Shown here one piece after another: positions 1 to 8,043 of a stretch of 64,000 bases of DNA. Each line of letters starts with the position of its first letter. The stretch's first letter is position 1. The position numbers and the translations under genes are program-made. Source of the DNA: Chryseobacterium oryctis (lineage in GTDB: Bacteria > Bacteroidota > Bacteroidia > Flavobacteriales > Weeksellaceae); NCBI RefSeq assembly GCF_025971925.1, contig NZ_JAPDHV010000001.1, positions 682,001 to 746,000 of the forward strand, in the 5' to 3' direction. The notes below the pieces were generated by a model that was given only the letters and a program-made list of their open reading frames with translations, ran no database searches and had not been told where the DNA came from.

Positions 1-897
1 TTGAGTAATGTTGAAAGTTTAGCTATCCTCAAGCACAGCCCTGTAGAAGTTGCTGTCTTTGGCTTTTTCGTTGTCAGTGGTTTTCTTATTGCGCGAAGCT
101 ATGAAAGAACAACTTCTTTAAAGAGATACATAAAAAAAAGAATAAACAGAATTGTTCCCGCCTATTTATTGGTTGTAATTTTATGTACATTATTACTAAG
201 TTTGGTAAGCACCGTTTCTTTTGCAGAATATTTTAGCAGCCCTCAAACTTACAAATATCTTTTCTGGAACTCCATATTTATGAACTTTATGGCTCCGAAT
301 CTCCCAGGAGTCTTTGGAAATGGTGCTGTGAATGGTGCACTTTGGACATTAAAAATAGAGATGTGTTTTTATTTTTTAGTCCCTGTTCTTTTTCTCTTTT
401 TCGGAAAAAACAATAAATACAGAAACATAAGCTTAATTATATTCTATTTCTTTTCTTTACTATATCTTAATTATTTTGAGATGAGCGGAAAGGTAGAAAT
501 TTCAAGGCAAATTCCTGGAGCATTATGTTATTTTATTGGTGGAATGCTTATCTATTTTAATTTTGAAAAATTCATAAAATATAAAAATATCCTTATCGTT
601 ATTGCGCTTATAACTGTTTGGTTTGATTTGATTTTTAAAATTAAACTATTCTCACCAATCATGATAAGCATCATTGTTCTTTATATTGCTTACTCTTTCA
701 AATTCCTGAATAATTTCGGAAAATATGGTGATTTCACCTACGGAATATACATTTTCCATTTCCCAATCATCAGAGTATTTGCAACTTTAGGACTTTTCGT
801 CAATTACAATCCTTATTTTATGGGATTAATATGTATGCTTGTCGTAATAGGAGTAGGAATCGCATCTTGGCATTTATACGAAAAGAAATTTTTATAA
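1..897 (+). CDS. Acyltransferase 3 family membrane protein, 5' truncated
   Basis: This is the C-terminal part (298 residues in the window) of an acyltransferase-3 (OafA/NodX-like) integral membrane enzyme, which O-acylates sugars of LPS or other surface glycans. The family signature GFFVVSGFLI is at residues 21-30 and is followed by a basic stretch and about eight or more hydrophobic segments. The usual N-terminal helix with the catalytic Arg/His region is not present, so the TTG at base 1 is most likely an internal codon and the gene starts left of the window. It is followed 13 bases later by a glycosyltransferase on the same strand, consistent with an envelope-polysaccharide operon. The substrate cannot be told. 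Confidence 0.85.
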   Translation: MSNVESLAILKHSPVEVAVFGFFVVSGFLIARSYERTTSLKRYIKKRINRIVPAYLLVVILCTLLLSLVSTVSFAEYFSSPQTYKYLFWNSIFMNFMAPNLPGVFGNGAVNGALWTLKIEMCFYFLVPVLFLFFGKNNKYRNISLIIFYFFSLLYLNYFEMSGKVEISRQIPGALCYFIGGMLIYFNFEKFIKYKNILIVIALITVWFDLIFKIKLFSPIMISIIVLYIAYSFKFLNNFGKYGDFTYGIYIFHFPIIRVFATLGLFVNYNPYFMGLICMLVVIGVGIASWHLYEKKFL

Positions 898-910
898 TTT
901 AGCATCACAA

Positions 911-1669
911 ATGAAAGACCTTGTTTCCATTATTACACCCTGCTACAACTCCGCTGAATTTATAGAAGAGACCATACAATCTGTTCTTAATCAAACGTAT
1001 GAAAATTGGGAGTGGCTTATTACTGATGATTTATCTAAAGATAACACTGTAGAAATCATCCGAAAATATAACGATCCTAGAATAAAATTAGAAGTTCTTG
1101 AAACCAACGGAGGAGCGGGAAATGCAAGAAATAAAAGTCTGGAAAGAGCCACAGGAAGATATATTGCCTTTTTAGATTCCGATGATTTTTGGTATCCAGA
1201 ATATTTAGAAACAATGACCAACTATATGCAAAATCATAATGTAGAACTTGTTTACAGCAACTACTCCAGATGTGATGAGCATACAATGGAACCTATCCTG
1301 AAAGATTTTCAAGCGGATAAAATCGTAACTTTTTCAAATCTTTTGAAAACCTGCAGACTAGCTCCGGTTTCTACCATGTACGACACCAAAAGAGTCGGTA
1401 AATTTTTCTTTCCTGTGAAAAGCAAACGTGAAGATCATGTAATGTGGCTCAACTTATTGAAAGAAATTCCGGAAGGACATCCCGTAAAACAAACTCTTGC
1501 AAAATATAGAATGCGAGAGAACAGTGTCTCCAGAAAAAAGAAGAATATTATTGTTGATCAATATTTGGTATATAAAGACTTCATGGGATTTTCTACCTTA
1601 AAATCTTTGTATTATACAGCAAATTGGGCAATGAACGGCTTTTTAAAATATTCCAAACTATTCAACTGA
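911..1669 (+). CDS. Family 2 glycosyltransferase
   Basis: A 252-residue GT-A fold glycosyltransferase of family GT2 that would transfer a sugar from a nucleotide-sugar onto a surface-glycan acceptor. The N-terminus SIITPCYNS is the first beta strand with its nucleotide-binding loop, TDDLSKDNT (about 38-46) is the second, GNARN (70-74) precedes the metal site, and the DSDD motif at 89-92 is the DxD-type metal-binding site. No membrane segment is visible, so it should act at the cytoplasmic face. It sits 13 bases after the acyltransferase and its stop codon overlaps the next start (TGATG), so the three genes are probably co-transcribed. Donor and acceptor are unknown. Confidence 0.93.
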   Translation: MKDLVSIITPCYNSAEFIEETIQSVLNQTYENWEWLITDDLSKDNTVEIIRKYNDPRIKLEVLETNGGAGNARNKSLERATGRYIAFLDSDDFWYPEYLETMTNYMQNHNVELVYSNYSRCDEHTMEPILKDFQADKIVTFSNLLKTCRLAPVSTMYDTKRVGKFFFPVKSKREDHVMWLNLLKEIPEGHPVKQTLAKYRMRENSVSRKKKNIIVDQYLVYKDFMGFSTLKSLYYTANWAMNGFLKYSKLFN

Positions 1670-2295
1670 TGGAGTACTCAAAAGAATTTAAAACAGCCCT
1701 TAGTAATTTTTCTTCCATAGAAAAAGACCGTCTGATTTTCAGATTATTAAAAAAAGACAAACTTTTATCTAAAAAACTATATTTTGAACTCATCGACGAA
1801 GAAACAACAGATGATAAAAGAGAGGCAATGGAAGAGATTATTTCGGAAAAAGTTCTTTTGGCTTCAAAATACATAGGAAATCAAAAATATTTTCTGGGTA
1901 TCATCCGTAAAATAAGTGCAGAGATTACGGAACACGTGAAAATCACCACAGATAAATTCGGAGATGTAACTTTAAATTTATTATTGATAAATAAAATTTT
2001 AGATTACAACGAAGACCTTCGTACTCAAAGATTAGATAATGTTTACAAGCTATATATTTATATCATCAATAAGGTTTTCAAGACTTTAGTATTAGTAAAA
2101 AAACTAGATGTAGACTATTGGATGGAAATTGATGAGTTTCTTTCTGAATTTCATAAAAAAACTGAAAGTAATCATTATTTACAAAAACTTTGCATCAATA
2201 ACGGTCTTGACTTCAATTGGTTGAAATGCGAAAATATTCCGGACAATATTGATTTAATCATCAAAGACATTAAAAACCAAGGATTTTTAAGATAA
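1669..2295 (+). CDS. Conserved-looking hypothetical protein
   Basis: A 208-residue soluble protein that I do not recognise. An in-frame extension to 1624 exists, but the ATG at 1669 overlaps the preceding stop codon as TGATG, the usual sign of translational coupling, so it is the better start. The sequence is strongly charged and looks almost entirely helical, with no signal peptide, membrane segment or Cys cluster. It begins MEYSKEFK and has an early DRLIFRLLKKDK stretch. It is the last gene of the left-hand polysaccharide operon and ends tail to tail with kdtA, overlapping it by 9 bases. A role tied to the upstream glycosyltransferase is only a guess from position. Confidence 0.8.
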   Translation: MEYSKEFKTALSNFSSIEKDRLIFRLLKKDKLLSKKLYFELIDEETTDDKREAMEEIISEKVLLASKYIGNQKYFLGIIRKISAEITEHVKITTDKFGDVTLNLLLINKILDYNEDLRTQRLDNVYKLYIYIINKVFKTLVLVKKLDVDYWMEIDEFLSEFHKKTESNHYLQKLCINNGLDFNWLKCENIPDNIDLIIKDIKNQGFLR

Positions 2296-3519
2296 AATTT
2301 TCTTTACAATAAGCTCAGTAGAATTGGGCTTGTCATCAACAAACTTTTTAGCATTTTCAGACATCATTTTTAATGTTTCACTGTCATTTAGAAGAAAAAG
2401 CGCAAAATTTGAGGCTAAATTACCATCTTCAAAAGCCTTTCCTCCTTCCACAGAAATAAGCTCATCTGCTTCAGGATTTTTTTTGTATTTGTTTCCGAAA
2501 ATTACAGGAACTCCAAAAGTAGCAGCTTCCAGAATATTGTGAAGTCCGGCATCATGAAAACCTCCTCCTACAACTGCAATATCTGCATAAGAATACAATT
2601 TTGAAAGCAAACCAATACTGTCAATAATCAAAACATTCGATGGGGAATCTATCAATAACGAATAACTGATTTCACTGTATAAAATTGCACCAGGAAACAT
2701 CATTTTCAAATTCTGAACCCTTTTCAAATCGTGAGGCGCAATTATCAGCTTTACAGATTGGTTTTTCTCCGAAATTTCTTCCGCGATTTTTTCTTCTGCC
2801 TGCCAAGAACTCCCAAAAACAATTACTTTTTCTTCGCCAATAAAATCTTCAACCAAATCTACATGATTGTCTCTTTCTCGCAACTGCTTCACTCTGTCAA
2901 ATCTTGTGTCTCCGGTAACGGAAGAATTAACCAAACCTATACTTTTTGCAAGAACATAAGAGAATTGCGTCTGATGAAAAAACCAATCAATATTTTTATT
3001 TAACTGTTTTACAAACCACTTTCCGTAAGATGTAAAGAAAGACTGACTTTCATAAAACAAAGCAGAAATGACATACGTTTTTGCTCCCTGATTTTTTAAT
3101 TCTCTCAAAAGATTATACCAATAATCATACTTTACCGTAAAAAATAACTCTGTCGAGAATTGAGAAACAAATTCTTTCACCAATTTCTTTCTATCAAACG
3201 GCAAATAGCATATAACATCTGCAATATGATTCTTTTTAACCACATTTTCATATCCTGAAGGAGAAAAAAATGTCACTAAAATTTTATGTAAAGGAAATTC
3301 CTTTTTCAATTGTTCCAACACGGGCAGTCCTTGTTCATACTCGCCTAAACTTGCGGCGTGCATCCAAATTACCTTATCAGATTTTGTGAATTTTGATTTT
3401 ACTAAATACAAAGATTGCCTTCTTCCTTCAACGCCTTTCTTAGCTTTAGCATTAAATAAGGAAAAAACTTTCATTCCGAAAATGAGAAGATTTACAAATA
3501 TGTTGTATAGTAATTTCAA
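2287..3519 (-). CDS. kdtA: 3-deoxy-D-manno-octulosonic acid (Kdo) transferase
   Basis: This 410-residue protein adds Kdo from CMP-Kdo to the lipid A precursor in LPS inner-core synthesis, at the cytoplasmic side of the inner membrane. One N-terminal hydrophobic segment (about 4-21) anchors it. The GT30 domain motif MHAASLGEYEQG follows, with the presumed general base Glu60 in SLGE. The C-terminal GT-B half carries GLHNILEAATFGVPV and a NPEAD motif that match the family's CMP-binding region. The length is normal. It is followed on the same strand by nothing and is preceded 22 bases upstream by the DUF1648 gene, so it may be the distal gene of a short minus-strand operon. Confidence 0.95.
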   Translation of the reverse strand: MKLLYNIFVNLLIFGMKVFSLFNAKAKKGVEGRRQSLYLVKSKFTKSDKVIWMHAASLGEYEQGLPVLEQLKKEFPLHKILVTFFSPSGYENVVKKNHIADVICYLPFDRKKLVKEFVSQFSTELFFTVKYDYWYNLLRELKNQGAKTYVISALFYESQSFFTSYGKWFVKQLNKNIDWFFHQTQFSYVLAKSIGLVNSSVTGDTRFDRVKQLRERDNHVDLVEDFIGEEKVIVFGSSWQAEEKIAEEISEKNQSVKLIIAPHDLKRVQNLKMMFPGAILYSEISYSLLIDSPSNVLIIDSIGLLSKLYSYADIAVVGGGFHDAGLHNILEAATFGVPVIFGNKYKKNPEADELISVEGGKAFEDGNLASNFALFLLNDSETLKMMSENAKKFVDDKPNSTELIVKKILS

Positions 3520-3541
3520 TTTTGACCTAAAAAAATATTGA

Positions 3542-4012
3542 TTATTTATCAGATTTTTGAGTTTTTCCCTGCTGGAATCCTTTTACAAAAGCAACTCCTA
3601 TTACAATAAACAATAATCCCAGAATATAAAATACGGCATTACTCAACTCTTTCTGTTTTCCTTGTGCTACAAGAATACTTTCTACAGTAATGTCTAAAAA
3701 CAGTAACATGATTGGAAACAATAAAGACTGCATATACAAATCAATAGTTTTCTTATTTCGAAAACTTTGAGGAACATTCAGAAGAGGTGAATCCGGATTT
3801 TTAGAAAGGATTGAAAAAAGCAAAGAAATAAATGTTGCAATACATGGTAAAATCCATATTGAAGATTTCCCAGATTCTCCGTCTACATTTCCTCTAAAAT
3901 CAAAATGAGTAGGAATAATCTCCGGCAATTCAGTATACTTTATCCCTATAAAAGCCCAAATTACGATAAGTAAAACGGTATTTACAATTAATAAAATGCC
4001 GGACGTTTTCAT
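3542..4012 (-). CDS. DUF1648 domain membrane protein
   Basis: A 156-residue integral membrane protein with four hydrophobic segments (roughly 5-23, 50-66, 95-112 and 125-145). The stretch between the first two, ELPEIIPTHFDFRGNVDG, is the hallmark of DUF1648, a domain also found at the N-terminus of SdpI-type immunity proteins. The biochemical role of stand-alone DUF1648 proteins is not established. Its start codon overlaps the stop of the upstream peptidase gene at 4012, so the two are translationally coupled, and kdtA follows 22 bases downstream. The C-terminus is a short basic tail. Confidence 0.85.
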   Translation of the reverse strand: MKTSGILLIVNTVLLIVIWAFIGIKYTELPEIIPTHFDFRGNVDGESGKSSIWILPCIATFISLLFSILSKNPDSPLLNVPQSFRNKKTIDLYMQSLLFPIMLLFLDITVESILVAQGKQKELSNAVFYILGLLFIVIGVAFVKGFQQGKTQKSDK

Positions 4013-4728
4013 TAAATAATACTTTTTATCACTCTTAGTTTATGAGTATGTTTATTTAATTCCTTATTAAAAATTCCTGTAGAATCAAGGGTATCAATTC
4101 TCACTTTACCAGAAGCATGAATGATTTTCTGATTTTCAAGCATAATTCCGACATGAATAATTTTTCCGTCTTCATTTTCAAAAAAAGCCAAATCTCCTAG
4201 CTGACTTTCTTCAACAAACGTCAAAGGCTCCCCCACTTCAGCTTGTTGATAAGTATCTCTTGGTAATTTTATCCCATGAACTTTATAAACCAATTGCGTA
4301 AAACCAGAACAATCTACTGCAAAAAAACTTTTTCCGCCCCACAAATAAGGTACGTTTAGAAACTCTTTAGCCGTTAAAGCAATGCTTTCTCTCACATCAT
4401 GGCTTCTTCTTGATGCCACAACAGGAAACTCAACTTCAGAGCCCATTGAAAGCAAAGTTTTACCGTCATTCATCAAGACAGAAGAAAAATCTTCAGTAAT
4501 GATAGTAACTTTTCTTTTTTCCAGTTCTTCATCTGTTACAGGTTTTAGTTGTTTTGTATCCATCCAACCTTCATATCCGTCGTAATGCATTTTTATTTTG
4601 GTCCAGTTTTTATTCACTTCCAAAATATCCGCACTTTCACCAAACAATATTTCTGTAACGATTTCTGCTTTATCAGAAGACTCGGCACGAACCGGCGCAA
4701 CCGTAACAATACAAATTCCTTTATTCAT
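4012..4728 (-). CDS. NlpC/P60 family cysteine peptidase with SH3-like domain
   Basis: A 238-residue C40 peptidase that should cleave gamma-D-Glu to diamino acid bonds in peptidoglycan peptides. An N-terminal bacterial SH3-like region (about 3-62, with the EGWMD strand) precedes a linker and the catalytic domain. Catalytic residues read as Cys140 (FAVDCSGFTQ), His192 (KIIHVGIM) and His204 (IIHAS). The start is well bounded, because an in-frame TAA lies four codons upstream of the ATG. The protein therefore has no signal peptide, which suggests a cytoplasmic muropeptide-recycling enzyme of the YkfC type rather than a cell-wall hydrolase. It is coupled to the DUF1648 gene. Confidence 0.92.
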   Translation of the reverse strand: MNKGICIVTVAPVRAESSDKAEIVTEILFGESADILEVNKNWTKIKMHYDGYEGWMDTKQLKPVTDEELEKRKVTIITEDFSSVLMNDGKTLLSMGSEVEFPVVASRRSHDVRESIALTAKEFLNVPYLWGGKSFFAVDCSGFTQLVYKVHGIKLPRDTYQQAEVGEPLTFVEESQLGDLAFFENEDGKIIHVGIMLENQKIIHASGKVRIDTLDSTGIFNKELNKHTHKLRVIKSII

Positions 4729-4747
4729 GTTATCAATTTAGGTAGTA

Positions 4748-4778
4748 AGAAATTTAAGTGTTTGCTTCTTAAATTTCT
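4748..4778. other. 11-bp inverted repeat in intergenic gap
   Basis: AGAAATTTAAG at 4748-4758 pairs perfectly with CTTAAATTTCT at 4768-4778 across a 9-base loop. It sits between the stop of the O-methyltransferase gene and the start of the peptidase gene. Neither side has a good T-run, so it may be a weak terminator or processing hairpin. The role is inferred. Confidence 0.35.
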
Positions 4779-4805
4779 AAATCTCAAAACCTTTTAGTAT
4801 TTGAG

Positions 4806-5453
4806 CTATTTTCTACGAAGCAGGTTTACTCCGTCACGCAAAGGTAAAATAAGATTTTCAAAATCCTCATCTTTTGCCACCAAATCATTCAATTCCTTAA
4901 TAATTTGTGTAGATTTTTGCTTCGGATTTTCTTCCAAAACTTTTCCGTACCATAAAACGTTATCAAACATCACTATAGCACCTGACTGTGTTCTTGGCTT
5001 TATAAGTTTAAAATACTCAACATAATTTTCTTTATCCGCATCAATGAAAACCAAATCGAAAAACTCATCCGTATTCTTCAAAAACTCCTTTGCATCCTGA
5101 AGTTTAAAATCAATCTGCTCAGAATATTCACTTTCAGCAAAATATTTTCTAGGCAAATATGCTAAATCCTCATTTACATCCAAAGTGGTTATTTTACCTT
5201 CTTTTGCAAGACCTGCCGTAAGACAAAGTGTGGCATATCCTGTAAAAGTTCCTATTTCGAGTATATTTTTAGGCTGAATCATTTGAGAGACCATCGTTAA
5301 TAACCTTCCTTGCTGGTATCCCGAAATCATGTGAGGCTGCGTTGTTTTCTGATAAGTTTCTCTTCTCAGTTTTTTTAGAATCTCAGGCTCGGAAGACGCA
5401 TGATTTTCCAAGTATCTATCCATTTCAGGATTTTTTTCTTCAAAAAAGCTCAT
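4806..5453 (-). CDS. SAM-dependent O-methyltransferase (COMT/YrrM-like)
   Basis: A 215-residue class I methyltransferase of the cation-dependent O-methyltransferase family (PF01596-like). The SAM-binding motif I reads EIGTFTGYA at about 66-74. LDVNEDL follows as the acidic end of beta 2, and LVFIDADKENY (around 134-144) is the metal-binding and catalytic Asp region typical of catechol or caffeoyl-CoA O-methyltransferases. Residue HMISGYQQGRLL before motif I is the conserved substrate-gate region. The length is normal. A TAnnTTTG promoter box lies 20 bases upstream. The physiological substrate in flavobacteria is not known. Confidence 0.92.
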   Translation of the reverse strand: MSFFEEKNPEMDRYLENHASSEPEILKKLRRETYQKTTQPHMISGYQQGRLLTMVSQMIQPKNILEIGTFTGYATLCLTAGLAKEGKITTLDVNEDLAYLPRKYFAESEYSEQIDFKLQDAKEFLKNTDEFFDLVFIDADKENYVEYFKLIKPRTQSGAIVMFDNVLWYGKVLEENPKQKSTQIIKELNDLVAKDEDFENLILPLRDGVNLLRRK

Positions 5454-5472
5454 TCTACATTTTTTTGTTATT

Positions 5473-5480
5473 CAAATTTA
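5473..5480 (-). promoter_or_regulatory. -7 promoter box of the O-methyltransferase gene
   Basis: On the minus strand the bases read TAAATTTG, matching the Bacteroidota -7 consensus TAnnTTTG. The ATG at 5453 is about 20 bases downstream. No clear -33 TTG was found at the standard spacing. Confidence 0.55.
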
Positions 5481-5557
5481 CTTAAATATAATCAAATCCG
5501 TAAAATCCCCACTCGAAATACCGTAAAAATACGGATGTTTTTTTTCTTTAATGCTTC

Positions 5558-5565
5558 TATCTTTG
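5558..5565 (+). promoter_or_regulatory. -7 promoter box upstream of the small ORF
   Basis: TATCTTTG matches the TAnnTTTG consensus on the plus strand, 42 bases before the ATG of the 46-codon ORF at 5608. Together with the terminator at 5751 it frames a plausible short transcript. Confidence 0.5.
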
Positions 5566-5607
5566 TAACAAGGAATTTGAACATTAAGAGGGTAAAAACA
5601 ATAAACG

Positions 5608-5748
5608 ATGAAAAAAATGATTGTTACACAGAAATCAAAAAACTCAAAAAGTACAGAGATTTCGACCTCAAAAAAAACTAATCCCCAAATATCCAATTCA
5701 TTTTTACAACGAATTATTTCCTTATTGAAAAAAGAAGAATTAATTTGA
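5608..5748 (+). CDS. Possible small protein of 46 residues
   Basis: An ATG-initiated ORF of 46 codons that begins MKKMIVTQKSKN and ends SLLKKEELI. It is Lys/Ser/Thr-rich with a short amphipathic C-terminal helix (SFLQRIISLLKKEEL) and no signal peptide or Cys. Support comes from context: a TATCTTTG box upstream, a G/C-stem terminator 9 bases after the stop, and otherwise unexplained DNA between two well-defined genes. I recognise no family. It could instead be a short non-coding RNA with a chance ORF. Confidence 0.42.
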   Translation: MKKMIVTQKSKNSKSTEISTSKKTNPQISNSFLQRIISLLKKEELI

Positions 5749-5750
5749 TC

Positions 5751-5791
5751 AAAAAAACAAAATCCCGAATTTCTCCGGGATTTTGTTTTTT
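5751..5791. terminator. Bidirectional intrinsic terminator
   Basis: CAAAATCCCG (5758-5767) pairs with CGGGATTTTG (5776-5785) across an 8-base loop. A T-run follows on the plus side and an A-run precedes it, giving a T-run on the minus strand. It can end both the small plus-strand transcript and the minus-strand OmpA lipoprotein gene. Confidence 0.85.
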
Positions 5792-5805
5792 ATTTCAGAA
5801 TGAAA

Positions 5806-6639
5806 TTATTTCTTTGGAGCTATATCCATTAATTTCATAAACTCATCAAGTTTAGGCATAATGATAATTTCCGTTCTTCTGTTTTCCGCTCTTCCGGAAA
5901 CACTCATATTTGTAGCCTTAGGATTATACTCAGAACGTCCACCTGCTGTAATTCTTGCAGGATCAACTCCAAACTGAGTTTGTAAAACTTTCGCAACAGC
6001 AGTACCTCTAAGAGCAGATAAATCCCAGTTATCTTTTGGTAAATTTGCAGAATTCAGAGGAGCGTTATCAGTATTACCTTCAATCAGTACCGAATATTTA
6101 TCATAATCATTGATAACTTTAGCCACTTTACCCAAAACTTCCTGAGCAGCAGGCAATACATTATAATCACCTGTTTTATATAACATTTTATCCGACAATG
6201 AAATCATTACAACACCTTTCAACACTTTCACTTGTACATCATCATCTGCTACATTGTCCAAAGATCTTTTTAGTTTATTAGATAAAGCCAGGTTTAAACT
6301 GTCGTTTTTAGCATTACTAGAAATCAATTGTTTGATATAAGAATTTGAAGCGTTGATTTCACTAACCAATTTATCAATATTTGCAGAGCTTTTTCCTGTA
6401 TTTGATAAACAAGCATCCAAAGATGATTTTAAGGCATCATGCTGACTTTTCAATAAGTTATTTTCTCCCGTCAATGTAGAATTTTGAGATTTCAAATCTT
6501 GGATTTCTCTCTGTCTTTCTCCAATATTTTCAATACATTGCTTATAGTTTGAACTTAAAGCATCATATTGCTTTTTGCTTACACAAGATGTCATCCCCAA
6601 CACCATTGCAGAAACTGCTAAGATTTTAAAAATTTTCAT
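5806..6639 (-). CDS. OmpA family outer-membrane lipoprotein
   Basis: A 277-residue lipoprotein tethering the outer membrane to peptidoglycan. The N-terminus has a signal peptide with lipobox LGMTSC, so the lipidated Cys is residue 19. A long coiled-coil-like region rich in Ser, Asn and Lys heptads follows (about 24-125). The C-terminal OmpA-like domain covers about 135-265, with GNTDNAPL, the WDLSALRGTAVAKVL helix and GRAENRRTEI, the residues that contact diaminopimelate in the family. The layout resembles other flavobacterial OmpA/MotB-like lipoproteins. It is divergent from tilS and has its own TAnnTTTG box. Confidence 0.94.
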   Translation of the reverse strand: MKIFKILAVSAMVLGMTSCVSKKQYDALSSNYKQCIENIGERQREIQDLKSQNSTLTGENNLLKSQHDALKSSLDACLSNTGKSSANIDKLVSEINASNSYIKQLISSNAKNDSLNLALSNKLKRSLDNVADDDVQVKVLKGVVMISLSDKMLYKTGDYNVLPAAQEVLGKVAKVINDYDKYSVLIEGNTDNAPLNSANLPKDNWDLSALRGTAVAKVLQTQFGVDPARITAGGRSEYNPKATNMSVSGRAENRRTEIIIMPKLDEFMKLMDIAPKK

Positions 6640-6661
6640 AAATAATCATTTTTAGACGAGC

Positions 6662-6669
6662 CAAAGGTA
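6662..6669 (-). promoter_or_regulatory. -7 promoter box of the OmpA lipoprotein gene
   Basis: The minus strand reads TACCTTTG, matching TAnnTTTG, 23 bases before the ATG. It lies back to back with the tilS box at 6696, and the two are separated by the palindrome ATTCAATTGAAT (6676-6687). Confidence 0.6.
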
Positions 6670-6695
6670 GCAAAATTCAATTGAATTATATGGAG

Positions 6696-6703
6696 TATCT
6701 TTG
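6696..6703 (+). promoter_or_regulatory. -7 promoter box of tilS
   Basis: TATCTTTG matches the Bacteroidota -7 consensus and ends 23 bases before the tilS ATG at 6727. It gives a short leader, as is common in this phylum. Confidence 0.6.
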
Positions 6704-6726
6704 CATAAAAGAAATTATCAACACAT

Positions 6727-8043
6727 ATGTTGAAGAAGTCAAGTTTCAAAAACCAATTAGAAAACCTAGTCCATTTACCTGAAAATCACACCTACTTATT
6801 AGCCGTGAGCGGAGGTGCTGATTCTATGGTTTTGGCAGAATTATTTCTATATTTTGATTATAAATTTGAGGTTGCACATATCAACTATAAACTTAGAGGA
6901 AAAGACTCTGAAGCAGATCAAAAAGTTGTGCAGGATTTTTGCGAGAAAAACCACATCAGGTTTCATTTGTATCAGGTTTCGGAAAAAGATAACAAACCCG
7001 AAAACTCAATTCAGCTTTGGGCGAGAGAATTAAGATATAATTTTTTCAAACAAGTTCAAGAGAAAGAAAATCTGGAATTTTTAGTTACCGCACACCACCT
7101 GAATGACCAATTGGAAACATTCATTATTAATCTTTCCAAAGCAGCTGGGATTAACGGATTGAGCGGAATTCCGGTAAACGAAAACAAGACACTTCGTCCG
7201 CTTCTTAATTTTACAAAACAAGAAATTTATCAGTTTGCAAAAGAAAACAATATTGAATATCGTGAGGATCTTTCCAATAAAAAAAGTGATTATTTAAGAA
7301 ACAAAATAAGACTTGAAATTGTCCCGAAACTCTTGGAAACCAATGAGCACTTTCTTGAAAACTTTAAAAAAAGTACATCATACTTGAATCAAACCAAAGA
7401 TTTTGTTCAAAAACAGATTGAAAAGACAGAAAATCGCCTCACCATATTTAACAAAGAGCATAAAATCTTATCAAAACAAGGGCTCAATGAGGAAAGTGAT
7501 TTTGTAAAGTTTGAAATTTTAAAAAAATACGGTTTTAATCAGGAGGAAGAAATCCCGAAAATTTTCAGGGCAGAAAACGGAAGTTCTTTTTTTTCTAAAG
7601 ATTATCAACTAATTATCAATCGTGAAGAATTAATTTTTATTAATAAAAATGAAGAAAAAGAAAGTCAAACTGAAGTTTTACTGATTGAAAATTTTAACTT
7701 TTCCGAAAATCAGATTTCAATTAATCTTAAAGACACTATCGAAAACATTGAAGAAATCAATAAAAACTTTGAATGGGATTTCGATGCTGAAAAAATTCGG
7801 TTTCCATTGAAATTAAGAAAGCAAAAAGATGGTGATGAGTTTTATCCTTCAGGTTTTTCAGGGAAAAAGAAAGTAGGTAAGTTTTTTAGGGACGAAAAAT
7901 TATCTATTTTAGCAAGACAAAAAGTTTGGATTCTGACCGATAATAAAGATTCCGTACTTGGAATTATACCATACAGACAAGACAGAAGAAATGCAAAGGA
8001 TGAGAAAACAAACAAAATTCTCAAAATTTTTTATGAAAAGTAA
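6727..8043 (+). CDS. tilS: tRNA(Ile)-lysidine synthetase
   Basis: A 438-residue ATP-dependent enzyme that converts cytidine 34 of the CAU-anticodon tRNA-Ile to lysidine, changing its specificity from Met to Ile. It is essential in most bacteria and cytosolic. The PP-loop motif SGGADSM is at 28-34. The N-type ATPase core follows, with VTAHHLNDQLETFIINL around 120-136 and LRNKIRLEIVPKL around 190-202. The C-terminal domain carries the tRNA-acceptor-binding region ending in KVGKFFRDEKL and GIIPYRQDRR. The length is normal. The gene overlaps the start of the downstream dsbD-like gene, so the two are likely co-transcribed. Confidence 0.97.
   Translation: MLKKSSFKNQLENLVHLPENHTYLLAVSGGADSMVLAELFLYFDYKFEVAHINYKLRGKDSEADQKVVQDFCEKNHIRFHLYQVSEKDNKPENSIQLWARELRYNFFKQVQEKENLEFLVTAHHLNDQLETFIINLSKAAGINGLSGIPVNENKTLRPLLNFTKQEIYQFAKENNIEYREDLSNKKSDYLRNKIRLEIVPKLLETNEHFLENFKKSTSYLNQTKDFVQKQIEKTENRLTIFNKEHKILSKQGLNEESDFVKFEILKKYGFNQEEEIPKIFRAENGSSFFSKDYQLIINREELIFINKNEEKESQTEVLLIENFNFSENQISINLKDTIENIEEINKNFEWDFDAEKIRFPLKLRKQKDGDEFYPSGFSGKKKVGKFFRDEKLSILARQKVWILTDNKDSVLGIIPYRQDRRNAKDEKTNKILKIFYEK

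Noticed and set aside
5400..5696. Longer ORFs of 72-93 codons on both strands in the gap after the O-methyltransferase gene
   Set aside because: They overlap the real gene start, have low-complexity Phe/Lys/Ile composition and lack a placed promoter. The 46-codon ORF has better context.
7958..8043. Overlap of tilS and the dsbD-like ORF as a frameshift
   Set aside because: Both frames give complete, well-matched proteins. A later ATG at 8033 leaves an 11-base overlap, normal for coupled genes.
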